Shown piece by piece: positions 16,674 through 24,139 of a DNA stretch of 64,000 bases. This DNA is from Myxococcota bacterium (lineage in GTDB: Bacteria; Myxococcota_A; Polyangia; Polyangiales; Houyiibacteriaceae). Where the stretch lies: positions 1-64,000 of the forward strand of contig JANQQS010000201.1 of the NCBI GenBank assembly GCA_028284955.1, written 5' to 3'. Within the stretch, counting starts at the first letter, position 1. Every line of letters begins with the position of its first letter. The notes below the pieces were generated by a model. That model was given only the letters and a program-made list of their open reading frames with translations, was not told the DNA's origin and did no database searches. The translations under genes and the position numbers were made by a program.

Positions 16674-18566
16674 TGGGGCGAGCCAAGATCGTAGATGTTC
16701 CTGCTGAACGAGAGTCGCTGCAGGACTGACTTGAAGTGTGTACTCGCGTTTCGGCTGTCGAGCGAGCTTCGCGGAGACCCGGCGTACGTGGCTGCGGCGC
16801 GAGACGAGCAGCGTCACCGTTTCGCCGGGAGGAAAGTAGGAGAGCTGCACCTCCCAATCTTCGGGGTCGGCTCGCTGATTTTCTACCGCGAGAATTTCAT
16901 CTCCGGCGCTGATTCCTGAACTGGCTGCCGGGGTGTTTGCGACGACTTCCCGTACGAGAAGGCGTCCCTGTTTCGAGTATGTCTTGATGCCCAGGTAGCC
17001 GGCCGGTGGATCATCATCATCGTCGTCGTGCTTGGGATCGACGAGTCGCAGCCCGTACCACTCCAGCGCGTCTGAGTAGTCGAGCTGGGTTGTGCCGTCT
17101 ACGGTATTGGCGAAGAACGTCGACAGGTTGCGCCCGGCGACTTGAGAAGCTAGTGCGCGAAATTCGTTCGATTGGAAGCCTTCGGCTCCCGAAAAACGCG
17201 CAAACGCCATGCGCATCACATGATCCAGCGATTTCGTTCCCCCGGTGGTTTTTCGAATCGCCGCGTCGAGCAGAAAGCCGACGATCGCGCCTTTGTGGTA
17301 GTAGCTGATGGTGCTGTTGTTGGTGTTTTCGTTTGGTCGATAGAATTTGATCCAGGCGTCGTACGATGCGTCGGCGAGCGACTGAGCGAGTCGACCGGGC
17401 GCGGATTCTACTGCTCTGATACGAGTGGAGAGCGTCGCTAGGAAGTCGTTGCGGTCGTACAAGCGCGCGCGTCGCATCAAGAGGTCTGCATAGTAGGAAG
17501 TGAGGCCTTCAGCGATCCAGAGATCGCGCGTATAGACTTCGCGTTCGTAGTCGAAAGGGCCCAGCGATTTTGGGCGAAGTCGCTTCACGTTCCATGTATG
17601 AAAAAACTCGTGAGCGACAAGCGAGAGCCACCGTTTGTAGCTAGCTCGCTTTTTTGTCGCCCATGGGTTCGCCAAGATCAACGTGGAGTTGAGGTGTTCG
17701 AGCCCGGTCGAGCGCTGTCGCCGGTTGAATTCGAGGACATTGAGAAAAACGTAGTCTTCGTACGGAACCGAATCCCAAAAATCGATCTGCGACTGCACAA
17801 TTTTTTGCACGTCCCGCGTCGCTTTTTGGTCGTCCCAAAGTCCGCGGCCTCCTGAGGTGGCGAGTCGATGCGGTACATCGTCTACCCGAAAATCTTGCAC
17901 CGAAGGGTTTCCGAGGACGATTGGGGAATCGACAAGAGTGTCGTAGTCGGGGGCCAAGTAATGATGAGGTGTTCGATCGGAGTGCAGTGGAAGGCCGCTC
18001 ACGCTCTGGGACCACGCTTTGGGCAATTCGATTAGGACGTCGTGAGCCCGATGCAGATGCCCCGCAACGGTGAGAAACGTGGGTGCTCCGTTGAGAAATG
18101 CGAAGTCAGAATCCACGAAGTTTCCGCGAGTAGAAAGATCGTGGGCGTAGATGCGATAGCGTACGACGACTGCGTCGGCGCTTTCCTCGACACGCCAGCG
18201 GTTCTTGCGTGTCTTTTCGAGCGTTCGAGGCTCTCCATCGAGCCCAAACGCAGCAATACGATCAATGTGGCGGCTGTATTCTCGAACAAGGTAGGAACCT
18301 GGAGTCCAGACCGCCATCGCCAGCTCGAGCGTCTCGCCTTGGGAGGCGGGAAAGATCGCCTCGACTTCAACATAGTGGCGTTGCCGCTCGGGAAACCGAA
18401 TTGTGTATTGGTTGATCTCAGGTTCTTGGGTTCGCGGTTTGACACGTACCTGTCGCTTCTCAGCCGGCACCGATTCGTTGGATTGAGGCTTGCGTGAGGG
18501 GGGACAGCCGATCACTAGGATCAGCGACGCGTGTATAAGAAGCCAGGCTGCTCGTGACCACTTCAT
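16665..18566 (-). CDS. M61-family (glycyl aminopeptidase-like) lipoprotein with PDZ domain
   Basis: The 633-aa envelope protein has a lipoprotein signal (lipobox VIGC, about Cys21), an M61 N-terminal beta domain ('MAVWTPGSYLVREYSRHI'), the zinc peptidase core with 'VAHEFFHTWNVKRLRP' (HExxH near residue 318) and downstream 'LWIAEGLTSYYADL' supplying the third ligand. A PDZ domain follows near 535-600. Members remove N-terminal Gly/Ala or act as broader peptidases. Its ATG overlaps the stop of the upstream membrane activator gene by 4 bp, indicating translational coupling. Confidence 0.92.
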   Translation of the reverse strand: MKWSRAAWLLIHASLILVIGCPPSRKPQSNESVPAEKRQVRVKPRTQEPEINQYTIRFPERQRHYVEVEAIFPASQGETLELAMAVWTPGSYLVREYSRHIDRIAAFGLDGEPRTLEKTRKNRWRVEESADAVVVRYRIYAHDLSTRGNFVDSDFAFLNGAPTFLTVAGHLHRAHDVLIELPKAWSQSVSGLPLHSDRTPHHYLAPDYDTLVDSPIVLGNPSVQDFRVDDVPHRLATSGGRGLWDDQKATRDVQKIVQSQIDFWDSVPYEDYVFLNVLEFNRRQRSTGLEHLNSTLILANPWATKKRASYKRWLSLVAHEFFHTWNVKRLRPKSLGPFDYEREVYTRDLWIAEGLTSYYADLLMRRARLYDRNDFLATLSTRIRAVESAPGRLAQSLADASYDAWIKFYRPNENTNNSTISYYHKGAIVGFLLDAAIRKTTGGTKSLDHVMRMAFARFSGAEGFQSNEFRALASQVAGRNLSTFFANTVDGTTQLDYSDALEWYGLRLVDPKHDDDDDDPPAGYLGIKTYSKQGRLLVREVVANTPAASSGISAGDEILAVENQRADPEDWEVQLSYFPPGETVTLLVSRRSHVRRVSAKLARQPKREYTLQVSPAATLVQQEHLRSWLAPSN

Positions 18567-21091
18567 GGGCGGAGACTGGACGACAGCGCGACCGATCTCT
18601 TGGAGATCTTGCTGCTATCGATTCCGTGGCGCTTGAGCTTGTCTAAAAATGTGGAGCGCTTGAGTCCCAACAGTCGCGCGGCTTCGCTTTTGTTGCCTCC
18701 TGCACGTCCCATCGCGCCTTCGAGCATTCGTTTTTCGAACGCTGCAAACGTACCCACATCACTGCCGTTGACGAGGTTCAAATCTGAAACCAGCGTCGGG
18801 AGATGCTTCGCTTGAATTTGACTGCCTTCGTTTCGTGACACTGAGTATTCGATGACTCGATTGAGTTCACCGATACCTTCTTCCCACGGATGGCTCAGCA
18901 ATACGTTCATCGCGGGCGCATCAATACCCATCGGTGGTCGCCCAAAACGGCGGCAAGCACGGTCGATCGCGAGAAGAATTAGCGACGGGATATCCTCACG
19001 GCGCGCGCTGAGGTTGGGCACGCGAATCTCCAGTCCGGTCAAATACTGATGCAATAGCCGGTCGAAGCGGCCGTGGTCGACCAAGGAAGAGAGGGGTACT
19101 CGTGAGGTCGCGATAAGTCGGGTGTCGGTTGCGTATGAGGAAGTCCCGTGCACGCAACGCGCCTGCCGGGTTGCGAGCGTTTCGCTCAATCGTTTTTGGG
19201 TCTCGAGAGGGAGAGCGGCGATGTCCACGAGCAGGAGCGAGCCACGTTCGGCATGACGTATCCATCCAAGATTTCCCGCTTGAGCACCGAACATGATTTC
19301 GTTTGCCGATTTTGTGGGGATTTGCGCGCAGTCGACTCGGATGAGAGGTCCTCCGGCTCGTCCGCTTTGCTCATGAGCTTTTCGTGCGAGCTCGTCGATG
19401 CATTCGGAATCCTGACTGGTGATCAGAATCGGCGCGTCGAGTGGTGCGGCGTAGGTGATTCGAGCGTTGACTGCTCTCATGGCGTCGCCATAGGCAATAC
19501 CCGAAGTGTCGCGAGAGCTCGCCGCGTGGATTGTGCAGGCACCACGGTTTTGTGATTGAACACGCCCGAGTTCTTCCTCCAAACTTTCGATCCGAGCGTC
19601 TGCACGATCTAGGTCACCCATTAGGAGGCCCACGCGTTGCTGGCTACGCAGCCGCGCGCTCATGAGAGACACGGGCACTGCCAGTTCAAGTCCGAGGGCA
19701 CGGAGCGCCTCGAGCTCCTCCAACGTGAGGGCAGCGCGGCGTCGCCCGAGCGGTACGACGACGGCGCCTTCGAGTTCCTGATGCAACAGAAGCGGTACGA
19801 CACAGAATGCGTTCAGTGCGCCTAGCTCCTCGACAAGCGGTCGCCAATGAGGCCGACGGACGACGTGTTCCTCAAGGGTCTTGCGTACAACAATCTCTCC
19901 CTGGTGTTTGCGCATATAATGAACCAGGGCGGGAGGAATCGCAGCCTTCCGCATATGCGCCTTCCCCGCAAGATCCAGACGGAGTTCCGTCGGTGGCTCG
20001 GCAACAAAAAGCAGAGGTTCGGCGTCGCTCTGATCGGTCGCCTGCCTAAGGGGAGAAAGTACGGCCTCGGCAAGTTCGGATAGCGACTCGGCGCGTCCAG
20101 TATATTTGCCTATGTCCACAGTGGCGTCGAGGAGTCGGCCTCCAAAAGGCGAAAGGAGTTTCTGCACAATGGGGTCGAGGCTCTTTCGTATCGCTTGAGC
20201 GAGAATCAAGAGGCATACGCAAAGCGCAACCGTCGGCCATGGACCGGAGGTCAAATGAGGGCCCAGCGTCGCGGCAAGGACAACGACGACGAGCAGAGAC
20301 AGAGAATACGAAACTGCGGCTCGCGCGGTGCGTCCGGCGTGGGGGCGGCGAGCCGGATCGATCATCGATACGTGCCCATACAGCCCGCCCACTGCGGACA
20401 GGACGACCATGCCTTGGTTCGGTGACCCATTCGGGCCGAGTCCCTCTGTCAACACGGAGAGTATGCCCCAGACTCCGAGCATGGCGCCGGGCACGAGTCC
20501 CATGACCGTCCAGGTATTGGACGCCAGAGACTCGGGAGTGCTGCCGAAACGCCGGCGGAGTAGGCGAACCGTAAGCGCCACGACGATGCTGCCGGCGAGC
20601 AGTAAGATCGGTGCCCGCTCGGCCCGACCGGGAACCACCACGGGAGTTCCGCTCAGCTCAAACACAGGAAGGCTCGCCATGATCCCCCAGATGCCGATCG
20701 CTGCCGCAAGTGGGTAAATCACCCATCGGGTGCGCCAGCGGTGGGCGATCGAATCAGGAATCGTGAACGCCAAATCGAGCGCGATTGCGGCCGCGCTTGC
20801 TGCGGCGAAATTCATGACAATCGGTGCGGTCAGTGCTGTGCCTGCTCGCGCTGTCATGCCGGCGAGACCAAGACCGCAAGCGAGCCCAAGCAAGCTCACC
20901 CGTCGAGCGCCAGGCACACCAAGATCGAGAAGGCGCCTGAGCGAAGACGGGGCGAGCGCGCAAAGCATCGACGCGACGGCCGCGACTGCAAACATCACCG
21001 ACAATGCGTCGGTTTGAGATGCGGCGTCTGCGAGCAGATAAAGCACCGCAGCGGGGCCAACGAGTGGCAGAATCCGAGACTTCGCAGACAT
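18563..21091 (-). CDS. membrane-bound sigma-54-activator-like protein with degenerate ATPase motifs
   Basis: The 842-aa protein has about eight hydrophobic segments in residues 1-310, a GAF-like region (about 330-490), a short coiled coil, an AAA+ domain resembling sigma-54 activators (about 545-770) and a Fis-type HTH ('NKSEAARLLGLKRSTFLDKLKRHGI' region). The expected Walker A GESGTGKE reads SQDSECIDE, GAFTGA reads GAQAGNLG, and the Walker B acidic pair is altered. It therefore probably cannot hydrolyse ATP or open sigma-54 promoters. It may act as a membrane-tethered DNA-binding sensor. It overlaps the M61 gene by 4 bp. Confidence 0.85.
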   Translation of the reverse strand: MSAKSRILPLVGPAAVLYLLADAASQTDALSVMFAVAAVASMLCALAPSSLRRLLDLGVPGARRVSLLGLACGLGLAGMTARAGTALTAPIVMNFAAASAAAIALDLAFTIPDSIAHRWRTRWVIYPLAAAIGIWGIMASLPVFELSGTPVVVPGRAERAPILLLAGSIVVALTVRLLRRRFGSTPESLASNTWTVMGLVPGAMLGVWGILSVLTEGLGPNGSPNQGMVVLSAVGGLYGHVSMIDPARRPHAGRTARAAVSYSLSLLVVVVLAATLGPHLTSGPWPTVALCVCLLILAQAIRKSLDPIVQKLLSPFGGRLLDATVDIGKYTGRAESLSELAEAVLSPLRQATDQSDAEPLLFVAEPPTELRLDLAGKAHMRKAAIPPALVHYMRKHQGEIVVRKTLEEHVVRRPHWRPLVEELGALNAFCVVPLLLHQELEGAVVVPLGRRRAALTLEELEALRALGLELAVPVSLMSARLRSQQRVGLLMGDLDRADARIESLEEELGRVQSQNRGACTIHAASSRDTSGIAYGDAMRAVNARITYAAPLDAPILITSQDSECIDELARKAHEQSGRAGGPLIRVDCAQIPTKSANEIMFGAQAGNLGWIRHAERGSLLLVDIAALPLETQKRLSETLATRQARCVHGTSSYATDTRLIATSRVPLSSLVDHGRFDRLLHQYLTGLEIRVPNLSARREDIPSLILLAIDRACRRFGRPPMGIDAPAMNVLLSHPWEEGIGELNRVIEYSVSRNEGSQIQAKHLPTLVSDLNLVNGSDVGTFAAFEKRMLEGAMGRAGGNKSEAARLLGLKRSTFLDKLKRHGIDSSKISKRSVALSSSLRP

Positions 21092-21590
21092 AGGGCGTAC
21101 CGCAGCCGAACCTGGCCGCGGCGCGTATCATTCAATTCGGGCCACCTATGAGCAAGTCGAATACCGTCATCTTCCCCTGCGGCGAGGTACGAGTCTAAGT
21201 CTCGTCTATGACAATGACCGAATTGGTTGATTACAGCTCAAGGTGCATCCCGTAGACTATTCTAGACTAGAGCAGTGGTCAGTATGGCTGATCGAATCTC
21301 TCAACAGGAAGACATCCCGCGAACTCCCCGGCAACCAGGTCACGTGCCTCCTGGCGGGGGAGTTTGGGTGAATGGCTGGGATCGTATCCCAGCCAGAGGG
21401 TCTGGGTGCCAGACCCTCAAAAAACACAGCTGGGTGAATCGGCGGGGTCGTACCCCGGCGAGAGGGTCTGAGTGTCAGACCCTCAAAAACACAGCTGGGT
21501 GAATGGCTGGGATCGTATCCCAGCCAGAGGGTCTGGGTGCCAGACCCTGAAACGACGGTCCAGCTTGGGTGAATTGACCTGGTCCTTGTC
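21092..21590. repeat. 499-bp intergenic region holding dispersed and structured repeats (locus B)
   Basis: This is the divergent gap between the membrane activator and ptsN. 21092-21227 shows nothing recognisable apart from possible promoter DNA. 21228-21365 holds mosaic repeat copy B, matching 287-423 in a different block order. 21366-21549 holds three tandem copies of a ~65-bp double-hairpin unit. A partial copy (GGGTGAATTGACCTGG) at about 21567-21582 precedes the ptsN start. No gene is supported here. Confidence 0.85.
21366..21549 (+). ncRNA. three tandem copies of a structured double-hairpin repeat
   Basis: Units begin at 21366, 21432 and 21497 with GGGTGAAT. Each has hairpin 1 (GGCTGGGAT-CGT-ATCCCAGCC) and hairpin 2 (GAGGGTCTGG-GTG-CCAGACCCTC). 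The first two units then end with an A-rich CAAAAA(A)CACAGCT; the third is followed by a different sequence (GAAACGACGG). In unit 2, hairpin 1 changes at three pairs with compensation (and one G/G mismatch), and hairpin 2 changes a G-C pair to A-T. Such paired changes indicate selection or replication of the fold. Whether it is transcribed, and from which strand, is not known. Confidence 0.5.
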
Positions 21591-22058
21591 ATGGGGTATG
21601 CGCCGGCCGTGCAGCTTGGCGACATTCTCGCGGTCGATCGGGTTACGACGTCGCTTGACGGTCGGGACAAGGAAGAGGTGCTGCGCGCGATGGCGGGGCT
21701 TTTTGCCAAAACCGAGCGGCATCTCGACGAAGAGGCCGTGTTTCGCGTCCTGTCCGAGCGCGAGGCGCTCGCGAGTACGGGCATTGGGAGCGGCGTTGCG
21801 ATTCCTCATGGGCGCATCGCGGGCATCGATCAGATGATTGCTGCGCTCGGGGTGCACAACGCTGGCGTGCCTTTCGACGCGGTAGACGGGAAGCCTGCAC
21901 ACATTTTCGTCGCCGTGTTGGCTCCCGATGAGCGTCCCGGCGACCATCTCCATGCGCTGGCGCAGATCAGTCGTTTGCTACGAAGCGAAACAACACGCCA
22001 GCGACTGGTCGACGCGCGCGACGCCGAGTCAGCGAGAGCGCTTGTCGCCGGAGCTTGA
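21591..22058 (+). CDS. ptsN: PTS EIIA-type (PtsN-like) regulatory protein
   Basis: The 155-aa protein matches the nitrogen/fructose EIIA fold, with the phosphorylated His in 'GSGVAIPHGRI' (about residue 69) and the family pattern 'EEAVFRVLSEREALASTGIG'. Without sugar-transport EIIB/C partners here it is likely a regulatory phosphocarrier, as PtsN usually is. HprK is encoded about 1 kb downstream, while HPr and EI are not in this window. Its 3' end overlaps the convergent hydrolase gene by 30 bp. The start ATG has only a weak ribosome site. Confidence 0.88.
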   Translation: MGYAPAVQLGDILAVDRVTTSLDGRDKEEVLRAMAGLFAKTERHLDEEAVFRVLSEREALASTGIGSGVAIPHGRIAGIDQMIAALGVHNAGVPFDAVDGKPAHIFVAVLAPDERPGDHLHALAQISRLLRSETTRQRLVDARDAESARALVAGA

Positions 22059-22925
22059 CGCGTCGCCAAGCGCGGCTCGAAGCACCGCGGCAAGCTCTTT
22101 GGTTGGAATCGCGCCATGCGAATGACGCGTCCGCGTCACGGTCAAACGGTGTTCACCACCCGAGGTTTTGCGCATCATGCGCGCAAGCCTGCGGTTTTGT
22201 CGGGCGGTAGCACCTCGACCGATGTGCAGCGACAGCAAACGGCGGTCGGGTTCTTCAGCGAGCCACCGTGCGAAGCGCTCGGTCCCTGAATACAACGCGT
22301 CAAAGAGCACTACGCGTTTAATTTTCGCGTTCAAACCGCCATGCTCGAGTATCGCCAACGCGGTCTCGAACCCGGCGCTATGCGCGACCAGGGTGATGGT
22401 TTGGATGCGGGAGAGCGACCATCGGGCCGGGCGAGCTTTTCGACCCGCCCGATGACGAAGCGGCCCGTTGATCAACGATCGAAGCTGCTCGCGCGCAAAC
22501 CCGTCGCGAGCAAACCGCCCCGCGTCGCCTGTGCGCTTTTTCCAAGCCAATTGCGGAATCAGCAATAGCGAATTGGTGTGAGCACGGGTGTGCTGCTCCA
22601 TCAGACCAAAGCCAAGCTTGCGAGAGTTCTCGCCGTCTCGGCAGCTCACCTGACCCGCAAACGCGATGCCGCGGGCGCATCCGTTCCATCCGTGTAGAAA
22701 GATGACCCAATGCGGAGGAAACGGATCGGCATGAGTCCCCGGATGATGCACGATCCAGGTCGGTGCACCCTTGCGGATCGGGTGCGACGGCGGAATATCG
22801 AGCGTTTCAACACTCCATCCCGCGGCTTGCCCAGGCGCGACGCGAGGGCAAACAAGACAAAGCAACCCTACTGCGCCGCACATCAGGCTACGACACATCA
22901 GCGTCCGGAATCGCATTCGATGCAC
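22029..22925 (-). CDS. exported alpha/beta-hydrolase-like protein
   Basis: The 298-aa product has a Cys-rich signal sequence (about residues 1-34, ending 'APGQAAG'). Next comes 'WVIFLHGWNG', typical of an alpha/beta-hydrolase oxyanion loop, and 'LVAHSAGFE', a nucleophile elbow with AHSAG in place of GHSxG. A late His in 'TRHSHGAI' could complete the triad. The substrate is unknown. The basic, Arg-rich middle is unusual. It shares 30 bp with the ptsN 3' end and is divergent from hprK. Confidence 0.65.
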   Translation of the reverse strand: MHRMRFRTLMCRSLMCGAVGLLCLVCPRVAPGQAAGWSVETLDIPPSHPIRKGAPTWIVHHPGTHADPFPPHWVIFLHGWNGCARGIAFAGQVSCRDGENSRKLGFGLMEQHTRAHTNSLLLIPQLAWKKRTGDAGRFARDGFAREQLRSLINGPLRHRAGRKARPARWSLSRIQTITLVAHSAGFETALAILEHGGLNAKIKRVVLFDALYSGTERFARWLAEEPDRRLLSLHIGRGATARQNRRLARMMRKTSGGEHRLTVTRTRHSHGAIPTKELAAVLRAALGDASSSGDKRSR

Positions 22926-22951
22926 TCACAATTCGTGCGTCAATCCCCGGC

Positions 22952-23046
22952 GAAAAGCAACCATCGACCCTAAAAGCAACCATCGACCCCGAAAGCGACC
23001 ATCGACCCTGAAAGCGACCATCGACCCTGAAAGCGACCATCGACCC
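22952..23046. repeat. 19-bp tandem repeat, five copies
   Basis: A unit like AAAGCGACCATCGACCCTG is repeated five times, the last three nearly identical, in the divergent gap between the hydrolase and hprK. A separate 15-bp duplication (GAAGTACGCTGGCCT) follows at about 23058-23087, up to the hprK start. There are no spacers, so it is not a CRISPR array. Confidence 0.85.
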
Positions 23047-23089
23047 AGTCGCGCTTCCGAAGTACGCTGGCCTGAAGTACGCTAGCCTG

Positions 23090-24088
23090 ATGCTTGAGCG
23101 CCCTTCCCAGTTCAGCGTGTCGCCCGGCGAACAAACCACCACCCGCGCTCTTCTCGACACTCCCGGCATCTCTAAGATCACGCAACTTCTCGCAGGATCG
23201 CAAGGTCTCGACCGGCCGATCGACCATCCTCGCATTCAAAAATCGGGCCTGGTGCTCGTCGGCCATACCGTCGGCATCGTGCCAACCCGAGTTCAGATTC
23301 TGGGCGAGACTGAGATCAGTTATCTGGAGTCTCTCGATCCGGAAACCCGATTCGAACGGTCCGAACGCTTCTGCGCAATGTCGCTCTCGCTGCTGATGGT
23401 CACTCGAGGCGTCGACCCGCCGGACGAACTATTGCGCGCAGCCCGCAAACACGACACTCCCCTCGTGGTCGCAGAGCATCGTTCGAGCCGCACCATCAGC
23501 ATGGTGCATCGCACACTCGACCACTTGCTTGCTCCCACCGAAACCAGACACGGCGTGCTGATCGATATCCACGGTATTGGAACCTTGCTGCAAGGACCAA
23601 GCGGCATTGGAAAAAGCGAATGCGCGCTTTTCCTCCTCGAACGCGGTCACCGCCTCGTGGCCGACGACCAGGTCGTACTCACTCGTCGCCCCTCAGGCGA
23701 CGTGCTCGGGGCCGCTCCCGCGCTGCTCCGGCATCATCTCGAAGTGCGGGGCATCGGGGTGATCAATGTTCGCGATCTATTTGGCGCGCCCGCGGTTCGC
23801 GATAACAAAGTCGTGCAGTTGGTGGTGGAGCTTTGCCCGCAAGACAACGACGAATCGTTCGACCGCCTGGGCCTCGACGATCTTAGCGTAAGTATCTTAG
23901 GACACTCGATCCCGCACCTACGAATCCCCGTTCAACCCGGCCGGAACATGGCCGTCATCCTCGAGGTAGCGGCGAGGAATCAGCTGATGAAGCAAGCCGG
24001 CCACCACGCCGCCAAAAACTTTGTCACTCGTTTCTCGCTTCCGTCGCAACCGCCAATCGGACTTGGACCAGAAGGCTCTGAATCATAG
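23090..24088 (+). CDS. hprK: HPr kinase/phosphorylase
   Basis: The 332-aa protein has an N-terminal HprK domain and a C-terminal kinase domain with Walker A 'GPSGIGKSE' (about residue 173) and the family signature 'HHLEVRGIGVINVRDLFG'. HprK phosphorylates and dephosphorylates a serine of HPr, linking carbon or energy state to regulation. With PtsN nearby it fits the regulatory, non-transport PTS branch seen in many proteobacteria. The ATG follows a pair of 15-bp direct repeats. Confidence 0.95.
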   Translation: MLERPSQFSVSPGEQTTTRALLDTPGISKITQLLAGSQGLDRPIDHPRIQKSGLVLVGHTVGIVPTRVQILGETEISYLESLDPETRFERSERFCAMSLSLLMVTRGVDPPDELLRAARKHDTPLVVAEHRSSRTISMVHRTLDHLLAPTETRHGVLIDIHGIGTLLQGPSGIGKSECALFLLERGHRLVADDQVVLTRRPSGDVLGAAPALLRHHLEVRGIGVINVRDLFGAPAVRDNKVVQLVVELCPQDNDESFDRLGLDDLSVSILGHSIPHLRIPVQPGRNMAVILEVAARNQLMKQAGHHAAKNFVTRFSLPSQPPIGLGPEGSES

Positions 24089-24139
24089 CGCAATCGAATT
24101 TATGCGAATTTTGCGCCATTCATGCTAAATTTGCGTCTC

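Noticed and set aside
21257-21784. minus-strand 175-codon frame over the repeat array and ptsN
   Set aside because: It is the reverse translation of the tandem hairpin units plus ptsN; the apparent peptide repeats come from the DNA repeats.
22952-23046. possible CRISPR array
   Set aside because: The units are contiguous 19-bp repeats with no unique spacers and no cas genes nearby; it is a simple tandem repeat.
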